A DNA stretch of 64,000 bases from Mycobacterium sp. JS623 (GTDB lineage: Bacteria > Actinomycetota > Actinomycetes > Mycobacteriales > Mycobacteriaceae). The DNA lies in NCBI RefSeq assembly GCF_000328565.1, contig NC_019959.1, forward strand, positions 1 through 64,000, in the 5' to 3' direction. A model generated the notes under the pieces. The model ran no database searches. It was given only the letters and a program-made list of their open reading frames with translations, and was not told where the DNA came from. Of the stretch, positions 52,306-60,023 are shown one piece after another. Position numbers and translations under genes: made by a program. Each line of letters begins with the position of its first letter. The first letter of the stretch is position 1.

Positions 52306-53226
52306 CTAACTGCCGGCAGCACCATCGGAGCCAATGAACTGAATTTCCGACATTGCTACGGAGGTGACGTCATCGGCTTTGGGCGCGGCGGTTTCGCTTG
52401 TGGGCGTGACAGGTTGTGGCGGGTCGGAGGTTTCAGCGACGCGGATGAGTAGTTTGCTGACGGTGGCTGGCGGGTTGAGTGCGACGAAGCGCCAGTCGCG
52501 GGCGCCGCCGGTGTCGATGGTGACGGGATCGCGGTGCAGCTCGCGCGGGAAGTAGATCTCGAGTTTGGTGACGATGCGGTGCTTGGACCACTGGTCGGTG
52601 CCGTCGGGGGCGGTGGCGTCGAAGCCGCCGATGATGCGGATTTGGGTCAGGGTTACCTGTCGGCCGAAGTCGACTTGCAGCTGCTGGCCGTCCTGATTCT
52701 TGGCGCGGGTGCACACCCAGGCGGTGTTGAAGTCGCCGTCGAAGGCGCGGTTGGCGTCGGAGTAGTTGGCGTCCTTGGGGCAGACGTCGGCGGCCTTGAC
52801 GCCGTTGAGGATCTGATCACGGTTGAGCGGGGCCTGCGTGGGTGGAGGCGGGGGCGCGGCGACTGGGGTGGTCTGGGTCGGCTTGGGGCTGACGTCGGTG
52901 GTGACGAAGTTGACGAAGGCGAGCGCGATCAGCAGGACGACTACGGCGCCCACGGTGAGGATCGCTACGCGCAGTCGGTTTTCGCGCGGGACTCGGTTGT
53001 TGAATGCGCGGCCGCCGGCGGCTGCGGCCCGGCCGCCGGCGCGCACTCCGCGGCTGAGCAGTCCCGGCTTTTTGGGACTGGCGGTGGCGTCGCGGAGGTC
53101 GGTGTCGTCGACGTCGGGTGTGGTGCCGCGTCGGGCGGGCCGGGTGGTCGTGCGCGGGGCCAGGGAGGCGAGGATTAGGCGCCTGTTTTCCCATCCGAGG
53201 TCGGGCTGCAGGTCGTCGTCGGGCAT
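52306..53226 (-). CDS. membrane protein with external discoidin-like domain
   Basis: A 306-aa protein. Basic cytoplasmic N-terminus, TM at about 103-125 (VAILTVGAVVVLLIALAFVN), Pro/Thr linker, then a beta-rich domain (NRAFDGDFNTAWVC, QLQVDFGRQVTLTQIRIIGG, WSKHRIVTKLEIYFPRE) of F5/8 type C (discoidin) style. Could bind envelope glycans or lipids during mating. ATG 53226. Confidence 0.7.
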   Translation of the reverse strand: MPDDDLQPDLGWENRRLILASLAPRTTTRPARRGTTPDVDDTDLRDATASPKKPGLLSRGVRAGGRAAAAGGRAFNNRVPRENRLRVAILTVGAVVVLLIALAFVNFVTTDVSPKPTQTTPVAAPPPPPTQAPLNRDQILNGVKAADVCPKDANYSDANRAFDGDFNTAWVCTRAKNQDGQQLQVDFGRQVTLTQIRIIGGFDATAPDGTDQWSKHRIVTKLEIYFPRELHRDPVTIDTGGARDWRFVALNPPATVSKLLIRVAETSDPPQPVTPTSETAAPKADDVTSVAMSEIQFIGSDGAAGS

Positions 53227-53228
53227 GG

Positions 53229-53615
53229 TCACCGCGTCTCGTCGTTCAGGTCGATGATGTGCAGAATTTCGTCGGAGGCCTGCTGGCCCATCGTGCGGCG
53301 GGGCAGCGCCGGGCGACTGTAGTCGGGGCGCGGCATCACGTTCGGCACGAGCGGGGTTTGGCCGTAGAAGTGGTAGTGGTTCACCTGCGTCAGGGCAGGC
53401 GTTGCGGTGGTGGTCTTTGGTGTGCGGGTGGGCTGGTGGCGTCGGCGGCCGCGGCGGTGGGCGGCGAGGCGCATGATTCGGCGCAGCAGCGGCCAGAAGA
53501 ACCACAGCCCGAGGCTGAGCACCACGCTGTAGAGGCCGGCGTTGTACGGGTCGGCGTGGAGGAGTTGAACCGCGGCACCGGTCATCAGTGCCGCGGCGAT
53601 GAGGGCGCGGATCAC
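53229..53615 (-). CDS. small two-TM protein of unknown function
   Basis: A 128-aa protein. TM stretch VIRALIAAALMTGAAVQLLH and a second (YSVVLSLGLWFFWPLLRRIM), then a basic cytoplasmic tail (HRRGRRRHQPTRTPK). GTG with GGAAGGGAG. Ends 3 nt before the discoidin-like gene and overlaps VapC by 4 nt. Confidence 0.6.
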   Translation of the reverse strand: MIRALIAAALMTGAAVQLLHADPYNAGLYSVVLSLGLWFFWPLLRRIMRLAAHRRGRRRHQPTRTPKTTTATPALTQVNHYHFYGQTPLVPNVMPRPDYSRPALPRRTMGQQASDEILHIIDLNDETR

Positions 53616-54016
53616 GGTGACTCCCTTCCTGGGCTGACGGTGGTGATGTGGTGGCCGGCGGCGGCGCTGGCCAGCTCTGGGTCGTAGGTGACGAGGGTGC
53701 GCAGGCGCGGCCCGGCGCTCAGCGCGGCGGCGATGTGCAGGGCGTCGACAGTGCGTGCCGGCGCGGGGCGCAGGGCGATGGCGGCGTCGAGGAGACGATC
53801 GGTGACTCCCACCGCGTCGATGCCGGCCAGGACGTGGTGGGCGTGCTCGGTGGCCTCGGTGGGGAGGCCGGCTGTCATTCGCAGCAGGTCGGCGCGGGTC
53901 AGTGCGCAGCTGATCCACCGGGTGTCGGTGTGCGCGCTGAGGTAGGCGGTCAGCGCCGGGGTTTCTGGTGTCTGGGCGATGAGTCTGATCATGGCGGTGG
54001 CGTCGAGGTAGATCAC
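53612..54016 (-). CDS. VapC-type PIN-domain toxin
   Basis: A 134-aa PIN ribonuclease. Acidic residues: YLDATA (Asp5), TRADLLR (Asp in place of the usual Glu), VDALHIAAAL (Asp) and YDPELA (Asp). GTG start coupled to the antitoxin stop. Degrades tRNA or rRNA when free. Confidence 0.82.
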   Translation of the reverse strand: MIYLDATAMIRLIAQTPETPALTAYLSAHTDTRWISCALTRADLLRMTAGLPTEATEHAHHVLAGIDAVGVTDRLLDAAIALRPAPARTVDALHIAAALSAGPRLRTLVTYDPELASAAAGHHITTVSPGRESP

Positions 54017-54276
54017 CGGTCGCCCTGCTGCTCGGTGGTGGATGCAGCGGGGAGCCGGTAGGGGCGGGCGGGACGGGCGAGGATGTCGGTGACGCTGGTG
54101 CGGGCGGGGGTGACTTCCTTGCTGGCGACCAGTGCTGCCCAGGAGTCGTAGACGGCGGGGATCAGCTGGGCGACGGGTTGGCCGTTGTTGGTGATTTCGA
54201 TGGTCTCCCCGGCGGCGACCTGGCGCAGAAGCATGCTTGCATTCTGGCGCAGGTCGCGGACACCGTAACGTTTCAT
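54013..54276 (-). CDS. VapB/Phd-type antitoxin
   Basis: An 87-aa protein. YGVRDLRQNASMLLRQVAAG, then ETIEITNNGQPVAQLIP, is the Phd/YefM fold often paired with PIN toxins. C-terminal 45 residues would neutralise VapC. The promoter carries a 10-nt direct repeat with a 21-nt period. Confidence 0.8.
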   Translation of the reverse strand: MKRYGVRDLRQNASMLLRQVAAGETIEITNNGQPVAQLIPAVYDSWAALVASKEVTPARTSVTDILARPARPYRLPAASTTEQQGDR

Positions 54277-54306
54277 GTAGCACACTGTACCCCCGCTGTA
54301 GCACAC
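54276..54306. promoter_or_regulatory. direct repeat operator of vapBC
   Basis: TGTAGCACAC at 54276-54285 and again at 54297-54306 (21-nt, two-turn period) overlaps the antitoxin start. Expected binding site for the antitoxin-toxin complex. Confidence 0.55.
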
Positions 54307-54862
54307 GGTGTACACACCGAGGTGGCCCGGCTCCGGGATCGGCGTCACCAGTCGTTCCGGTGTGAGGGGCCACCGATGCTGCGCCGACAGGTGGAGCGGC
54401 GACGTACAGAGGGCCGGTGACGGGTCAATGAGCCAACACATGCGGAGCCCGTCGCGGTGGGCATCGGCGGAGCTGGCGCACCCGTGGCGCGCGCTGGCGA
54501 ACCCTGGTACGACGATGTCGCGTTGTGGGCGGAGGGCGACGCTGCGGGGGTTGTGGCGATGAGCCGTGGGGTGTCTGGTGGTGGGGTCGCCATCGGCGGT
54601 GGAGCACGATGGTGCGGCTGTTGTCGCGCCCCGAATGTGAGGCCGCACTGGGAGCTTTCGACGGGCGATTCGGGCGCTGAGTTCGGCCCGTGCGGGGGCA
54701 TGGCGCGCGAATGAATGCGGGCCTCCGGGGGCGTCGCGGTCGACCGGCAGACACTGTGCTCCGAGCCCCGCCAGCGTCGCACTCCGGAAGACTCACACGC
54801 CGCTCTGATCGTGACGCTGGAGCGTGCTGGCGCGGCGTGGAGCGCCGTTGCGGTGGGCGGTC
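54307..54862. other. non-coding stretch, no convincing gene
   Basis: Open frames here are Arg/Pro/Gly shadows without a start signal or recognisable motif. The region separates vapBC from the cutinase operon and may hold a decayed gene. Confidence 0.4.
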
Positions 54863-55174
54863 CTACTGGCGTGTCCGTTGGCGGTCGAGGGCGCCCCGCA
54901 GGGTGGCGATGTCGGGGTGCTGAACGTAGACGTCCCATGCGCGATCGAGATCGTTGAGGTCGGCGCCAGGCGCAAGGTCGAGGCCGAGTTCGGTGAGTCG
55001 GCTGGGCAGCTCGTCGCGGCTGTCACAGAGGGTGTAGATGGGCCAGTGATCGGTCTTCGGCGCAGCGCCGGGATCGGCGCTGTCGGCTTCCGACCAGCCG
55101 GTGAGAGTGATGCGTCCGGTCTCGTCGGCCAGCAGCCACAGCCCGTAGTCCATGTAGAGCGTCCCCTTCTGCAT
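54863..55174 (-). CDS. protein of unknown function (103 aa)
   Basis: MQKGTLYMDYGLWLLADETG; acidic, with DELPSRLTELGLDLAPGADL. A 12-codon ORF (55174-55212) with an SD ends in TGATG over this start, suggesting coupling. ATG 55153 with AAGGGG is the alternative. Last gene after the cutinase. Confidence 0.5.
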   Translation of the reverse strand: MQKGTLYMDYGLWLLADETGRITLTGWSEADSADPGAAPKTDHWPIYTLCDSRDELPSRLTELGLDLAPGADLNDLDRAWDVYVQHPDIATLRGALDRQRTRQ

Positions 55175-55226
55175 CAGCGGTGCTCGATCGTGTCGTCGTG
55201 GTGAATGGGCATGAGCTTCTTCCTGG

Positions 55227-56585
55227 TTAGACGAGCTTGTTGATTTGGTTGACCATGTACCGCTGGATGATCTGGGCGCCGGTGTGTCCGGCGGGGTCGA
55301 GACCGGTTGAGGTGTAGCTCTCGTGGAAGCCGCCTTTGATGAAGTCGGCGTAGTGCTTGATGGCTGAGGCGACGTTGGCTGCGGAGAACTGGGAGAAGGT
55401 CGGTCCGAACATCCCGGTGGATTGCGTTCCGACGCCTCCGGTCGCGACGCTGATCGCGTTGAGGACCGCGGTTACCAGGTCACCGAAGTCGTGGGGCTGG
55501 GCCAGGCCGGCGCCTACCGGTCCGAATCCGCTGACGTTGATGGTGGTGGCCCGATCCTTCATTTGCGACAGCGTGGCGGCCACGGCGGTCGCATTGCTCG
55601 CGATGCTCGCGATGGCAGCCGGGATGGCGGCCCAGGATCGCGAAGCGACCAGGTTGATGACGGTGTTGACGGCGTTGACCACGACCGACGCCGCGCCGGC
55701 GACCTGGGGGCCGGCCAGCCAGAACAACTGCTGGGCAAGAGCCTGGGCGAATGCGACGCCGCGCTGGACGAGGTGCGGGATCAGGTTGGGATCGTTGACC
55801 AGAGCGAGGATCTGGTTGATGGCAGCGACGGCGGGGGCGATGAGCCCACCCATGAAGATGGTGGCGAGCTTCTGTGCAGAGCCGGCAGGGTCGGACGCGT
55901 CGAGCTGGGAGCCCAGGTGGCCGATCATGCGCATGACCAGGTCGCCCTGGGGCAGATTGCAGTAGAAATCCTGGGGCGCACACACCGAGATCAGGCCGTT
56001 GCGCTGGGTGAGGGAGCCGAAGCCGCCGGAACGGACGCCGGCGAAGCCCATGCCGGGATCGCTGAGGCCGATGGTGGGCTGTCCGATGGGCGATTGGGAA
56101 GGGTCGGCGACCAGTCCGACGCCGAGGAGCTTGTTGGCGGGGATCACGCCGCGGTTGTGGCCGATCGCAGCGGCGACGTCTCCGGCTACGTCGGCGCCCT
56201 GGCTGTATCCGGTGAGCAGGAACACCGTCCGGGGGCAGGCCGCGGACACGCTCTTGAGGCGGGCGTTGGTGGCGTCGATCCCGGCGTCTTTGGAGGCCTT
56301 GTAGCCGCCACCTTCGGTGCCTCCGACGATGGTTGCCGGGTAGGGCGTGTAGTAGGTGGCCATCCGAACCGGCGCGTGTTCGCGCAGCGGTTCGAGGATG
56401 GTTCCGAGCACGCCGACTGGCTTGTTCGGATCGGCCTGGGTGCTGGTCTGGGTAGTGCCTGGGACGGCGATCGCTTCCACCGCCGGGCAGCTGGCCGCCA
56501 GGGCTGAGGGCGCGGAGTGCAGCAGCAGTGTGGCGCCGACGGACAGCACGGTGACCGTGGCGGCGATCCGGCGGCGCGGGGTCAT
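55227..56585 (-). CDS. secreted cutinase-family protein
   Basis: A 452-aa protein. Signal peptide (TATVTVLSVGATLLLHS region, ends ALA at 30), alpha/beta hydrolase with GYSQG (Ser128), CAPQDFYC (Asp206) and a nearby HL..Q His223. The second half is a long Ala/Val helical domain. Mycobacterial cutinase-like proteins act on cell-wall lipids. Here it probably loosens the envelope or shapes the mating channel. ATG overlaps the sigma-like gene stop (ATGA). Confidence 0.82.
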   Translation of the reverse strand: MTPRRRIAATVTVLSVGATLLLHSAPSALAASCPAVEAIAVPGTTQTSTQADPNKPVGVLGTILEPLREHAPVRMATYYTPYPATIVGGTEGGGYKASKDAGIDATNARLKSVSAACPRTVFLLTGYSQGADVAGDVAAAIGHNRGVIPANKLLGVGLVADPSQSPIGQPTIGLSDPGMGFAGVRSGGFGSLTQRNGLISVCAPQDFYCNLPQGDLVMRMIGHLGSQLDASDPAGSAQKLATIFMGGLIAPAVAAINQILALVNDPNLIPHLVQRGVAFAQALAQQLFWLAGPQVAGAASVVVNAVNTVINLVASRSWAAIPAAIASIASNATAVAATLSQMKDRATTINVSGFGPVGAGLAQPHDFGDLVTAVLNAISVATGGVGTQSTGMFGPTFSQFSAANVASAIKHYADFIKGGFHESYTSTGLDPAGHTGAQIIQRYMVNQINKLV

Positions 56586-57298
56586 GCGGCGACGGCCTCG
56601 TCGACGTAGGCGCACAGCTTGCGGATGGCGCGCTGGGCGCGGCGCTCGACAGCGCTCACGTTGGCGCCCAGGGCGCGGGCCGCGGCGGCGGGGCTGAACA
56701 CATCGGAGTTGAGGTACAGCGCGCGCAGGGTGTCGTGTTCGAGGGCGGTGATGATGCGGCGGTCACGGGCTTGCTCAAGCAGCGTGGCGGTGTGGTCGCG
56801 GTCGGCGCCGAGATCAGGCCGGTCCAGGACGGCTGCGTGGGGGTCGACGCGGTAAGCGGCGGCGGGTGAGGTCGCTTCGGGCCGGGCCTTGAGGACGCGC
56901 TTGAGGGTTTGTCCGTAGAGGTAGCGGGCGGTGAGGATCTGGGGTTCGGCGGCGGTGCGGATGATCTCGAAGAAGATGCGCAGAGTGTCGTTGTCGCGGG
57001 CGTCGGGATCGCTGGAGCGGTAGCCGTCGGGATCGGCCATGGCGGCGATGCGGCGCAGAGGGTGGCGCATGAGGACGGCGGCCATCAGCAGGGCGTGCTG
57101 ATCACCGCTGCGCGCATAGCGGGCGAGCTGTGGGAGCGCGGTGGAGACGGTTTCCATGTGGGCGCAGATGGCCGCCGGCGAGGGCGGGGGCTGCTTGTGC
57201 AGCATCTGCACGAGGGTCACGGCGGGGGTGAGGTCGCCGCGCCGGGGCTGGGTGAGAAGACGGTGGGCGTTCTCGGCGAGGTGGTCCCAGGTGTTCAT
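56582..57298 (-). CDS. sigma-factor-like protein with C-terminal HTH
   Basis: A 238-aa protein. ILTARYLYGQTLKRVLKARP in the middle and LEHDTLRALYLNSDVFSPAA AARALGANVSAVERRAQRAI at the end fit a region-4 HTH of sigma-70 type; region 2 is not evident. Coupled to the cutinase gene. It could control conjugation or envelope genes. Confidence 0.55.
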   Translation of the reverse strand: MNTWDHLAENAHRLLTQPRRGDLTPAVTLVQMLHKQPPPSPAAICAHMETVSTALPQLARYARSGDQHALLMAAVLMRHPLRRIAAMADPDGYRSSDPDARDNDTLRIFFEIIRTAAEPQILTARYLYGQTLKRVLKARPEATSPAAAYRVDPHAAVLDRPDLGADRDHTATLLEQARDRRIITALEHDTLRALYLNSDVFSPAAAARALGANVSAVERRAQRAIRKLCAYVDEAVAA

Positions 57299-57698
57299 CG
57301 GAGTCCTTGGCGTCGCGGGGTGGTGACGCGCTTATGGAATCCGTCTGGGTTGTTGCAGCGGTTTGCAGTGGAGTTGCCTAGGGGCTTGTCAGAGCACCTG
57401 AAAACATGTGACCTGGCTCACTATTGCTGTGTTCGACGTGGCGGTTTGGTGTTGACAATGCGGTTGTCAGGCAATGGGTGTGCGGTGTAGCCGCGACGTT
57501 GCTGTGCATTGCTGGCGATGCGCGTGATGTGGCGCGCGGAAGCGGGTGTGGTGCGCATGCGGTGCGTGCGGAGACGCGGTGGTGACGTCGCGCTGCGATA
57601 CGTGGGGGTTCTGGGCGTATTCGCCCTGGTCGCCGCGAAGCGCATACCTGGTGATGCGGTCGGCGAATAGTTGTCGAGCTAATTGATATGAGGGGGGG

Positions 57699-57739
57699 CG
57701 CTCGGCTTTCCTCCCTCGTTCCTCAGTCGAAGCCGAGCG
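57699..57739. repeat. 10-bp inverted repeat in the conjugation upstream region
   Basis: CGCTCGGCTT (57699-57708) and AAGCCGAGCG (57730-57739) enclose a 21-nt loop. In the 590-nt gap 57299-57889, with no gene seen, between the divergent cutinase/sigma operon and the conjugation operon. Candidate oriT hairpin or terminator. Confidence 0.45.
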
Positions 57740-57767
57740 TACTCCCCTTGTCAAGCGTAGTAGCGAA

Positions 57768-57817
57768 CATATGCGGCGCATATGCGCGTATGCGTTATCA
57801 ATTCGTTACCTATGCGG
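57768..57817. promoter_or_regulatory. CATATGC palindrome and TATGCG repeats
   Basis: CATATGC-GGC-GCATATG (57768-57784) overlaps one TATGCG, then TATGCG again at 57790-57795 and 57811-57816. An AT-rich repeat cluster about 70 nt before the first conjugation gene; possible operator or relaxase/TraJ-type site. Confidence 0.45.
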
Positions 57818-57889
57818 TTGTCGGGTTTCGGGGTGTTTAGGGGTCATAAGAGGCCGCTCCAATGTCCACCGATCCCGAGAGGCCCGCTC

Positions 57890-58090
57890 ATGGCCCAGCC
57901 GATCCGCCGCAACGCCAGCGCGGTACGCGCTTACTCCGACCAGCTGCGCGTCCTGATGAGCCACCTGGCGGCCGACCCCCTCAACGAGGACCTGTCGGAT
58001 GCTCTGGTCACCCACATCGTCGAGCGCCGGCAGGCCGCCGCTGCACTGCTTGACGACCTCCAGGACCGCGCGCTGGGGGTGTCATGCTGA
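57890..58090 (+). CDS. 66-aa small helical protein, first of conjugation operon
   Basis: MAQPIRRNASAVRAYSDQLR then VLMSHLAADPLNEDLSDALV, a helical protein. GAGAGG lies 7 nt upstream. Its end overlaps the TcpC-like gene by 7 nt. Function unknown. Confidence 0.55.
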   Translation: MAQPIRRNASAVRAYSDQLRVLMSHLAADPLNEDLSDALVTHIVERRQAAAALLDDLQDRALGVSC

Positions 58091-59097
58091 CCCACCCGCT
58101 GCACCGGATGCTCGATGGAATCTTCCTGCGGGTCAGTGGCGGCGACACCATCCGAGCGGATGAGCTTCGGATGCGTGTCACCGGTTCGCTCATGGCGTTC
58201 GTCTTGGTCAGCTATATCCCGCTGATCGCGGTCGTCATCGTGCTGGCATTGAACCGTCCAGCGGCGGTGAACGAAGCCATCGAACGTGACCAGCTTTCGG
58301 CCGTCGAGGCGTACGCCATCCACTACGTGGATGTGTACCTCAAAGACCCGTCGAACAGTGCGGCTATCAAGCAGTTCTATGACGGGGAAGTGCCCGCTTC
58401 GGCGTTGCCCGCCGGCGGGCGTGCACTACGCGCTTCATCGGCTCTACCCGGCGTCGTTGTCGACGGCTTTCAGACGTACTCGGTGGTTGTCGACGCTGAG
58501 ATTCCCAAGGCTGCCAACTCGTCGTCCATGGTGTTCATGCGCCTGCAGGTCGACGTGTCAGCTGACCGCAAGAACTTGTTCAAAGCGTTCACCCTTCCGC
58601 ACGCTCGACCCGACCGACCGTCGGGCGCTCCGGTAGAACTCGCAACGCAAACCTCAGTATCCGAGGATCGTCCGGTTTACAAGACGGTTGACGGGTTCCT
58701 GGCCGCCATGTTGACGGGCCAGGGAGACATCACCCCGTACGTGTCGGCCGGGTCCGGTTTGACGGCGGCGAATCCACCGCGATTCACCACCATGGCGATC
58801 GAGCGAGTGCAAACAAACTCAGACCTCGCTACCGCCCAGGACGTCCCCGCGAAAGCCGATCACGTCGAAGTGACCGTGCGCGCCACCATGCAAACCGCCA
58901 GCGGGGTGCTGATGCCGATGGACTTCCCCCTGGTGATGTCGGTCGCCGGGGGCCATTGGCAAGTCGACCGCATCAACGACGCGCCGAGCATCGTCGCGCC
59001 CTCTGACTCGGGATCGACGTCGACCCCAACCACCACCACATCCACCCCGACAACAACCCCGCAGAAGTACATCAACAGCACTCCGGAAGGGAGCTAA
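58084..59097 (+). CDS. TcpC/VirB8-like conjugation membrane protein
   Basis: A 337-aa protein. One TM at about 36-57 (LMAFVLVSYIPLIAVVIVLA), then two NTF2-like units typical of TcpC (first unit VDVYLKDPSNSAAIKQFYDG, second PVYKTVDGFLAAMLTGQGDI) and a Thr/Pro-rich tail. TcpC-type proteins replace VirB8 in Gram-positive type IV secretion and sit outside the membrane. Confidence 0.72.
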   Translation: MLTHPLHRMLDGIFLRVSGGDTIRADELRMRVTGSLMAFVLVSYIPLIAVVIVLALNRPAAVNEAIERDQLSAVEAYAIHYVDVYLKDPSNSAAIKQFYDGEVPASALPAGGRALRASSALPGVVVDGFQTYSVVVDAEIPKAANSSSMVFMRLQVDVSADRKNLFKAFTLPHARPDRPSGAPVELATQTSVSEDRPVYKTVDGFLAAMLTGQGDITPYVSAGSGLTAANPPRFTTMAIERVQTNSDLATAQDVPAKADHVEVTVRATMQTASGVLMPMDFPLVMSVAGGHWQVDRINDAPSIVAPSDSGSTSTPTTTTSTPTTTPQKYINSTPEGS

Positions 59098-59100
59098 CAA

Positions 59101-59418
59101 ATGATCAACCATCTCGCCCCCATGGTCCTCGACGGCACCGCCGCAACGGCCGCCCAGCACGTCTCCTACGTGGCCGCACCGATCTGGGATATCGGCGCCA
59201 ACATCAAGAACCAGGGCATCACCTTCGCGGTCTACATCCTGATGGGTGGCACCGCACTCGTAGCGGCATTCATGTACTTCGTCGGACGCAACAAGACCGG
59301 CGCACTAAAAGCCGTCGCTATCGGTGTCGTGCTGATCGGCATCGTCGGCGCATTGCCATCTCTCGGTGTGATCTCCAAAGACACCATCACCGGTCTGACA
59401 AACAGCGGAACGCGATAG
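59101..59418 (+). CDS. small membrane protein of the conjugation operon
   Basis: A 105-aa protein with two TM stretches (TFAVYILMGGTALVAAFMYF, AVAIGVVLIGIVGALPSLGV). Three nt after the TcpC stop. Size and layout fit a VirB2/pilin-like subunit or an Orf-type Tn916 protein. No definite family. Confidence 0.55.
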   Translation: MINHLAPMVLDGTAATAAQHVSYVAAPIWDIGANIKNQGITFAVYILMGGTALVAAFMYFVGRNKTGALKAVAIGVVLIGIVGALPSLGVISKDTITGLTNSGTR

Positions 59419-59466
59419 CCACCGATGCCCGCCGACCGCCACACCAACCGGTAAGGACCGACCGCA

Positions 59467-59991
59467 ATGTTCGTCGCCAAGTGGTACACCCGCGCCAGCC
59501 GAGTGCGCATCGTCATCGCCAAGTTCGATGGGCGATGGAAGCTGCCCGGCGGGCCGTACCCCATCCCCGAACTGGTCGCGCTCGTCGGCGGCATCTTGGT
59601 CACCCTGTTCCTGCTCCCCCGACTCGGTCAGCCGCTGATGACCGCTGTGGTCGGCCTGGCGGCCACAGCGATAGCGGTGGGCGTGATGCGCAAGATGCCC
59701 TACTCCCCCGTCAAGTTCGGCACACGCATTCACCGGATCTACCGGCTCTACACCAGCCCGGTCAGCATCAGCGGGGGTGACGACACACACGCGCTCAACA
59801 CGGTGAGCACCGTGCGGCCACAGATCGAGATTCTCGACTGGACCGAGCCCGCCAGTCCCTACGCCCGACAGCCGCGCCACCAGCGCACGCCCAGCGAGCC
59901 AGACCTGTTCGCCGCGACGCCGGATACCGATCCCTGGACCGATGCTTTCGCGCCGCAGCGCAGCTCCGCATCCGATCTGTTCGCCAGCTGA
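59467..59991 (+). CDS. TcpE/VirB3-like membrane protein
   Basis: A 174-aa protein with a hydrophobic pair (ELVALVGGILVTLFLLPRLG, LMTAVVGLAATAIAVGVMRK) followed by YSPVKFGTRIHRIYRLY, like the TcpE family that precedes VirB4 in actinobacterial conjugation clusters. Long hydrophilic tail. Directly upstream of the VirB4 gene. Confidence 0.65.
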   Translation: MFVAKWYTRASRVRIVIAKFDGRWKLPGGPYPIPELVALVGGILVTLFLLPRLGQPLMTAVVGLAATAIAVGVMRKMPYSPVKFGTRIHRIYRLYTSPVSISGGDDTHALNTVSTVRPQIEILDWTEPASPYARQPRHQRTPSEPDLFAATPDTDPWTDAFAPQRSSASDLFAS

Positions 59992-60023
59992 TCTCAGAAC
60001 CCGACCCAAGGACGCTCACTCCG

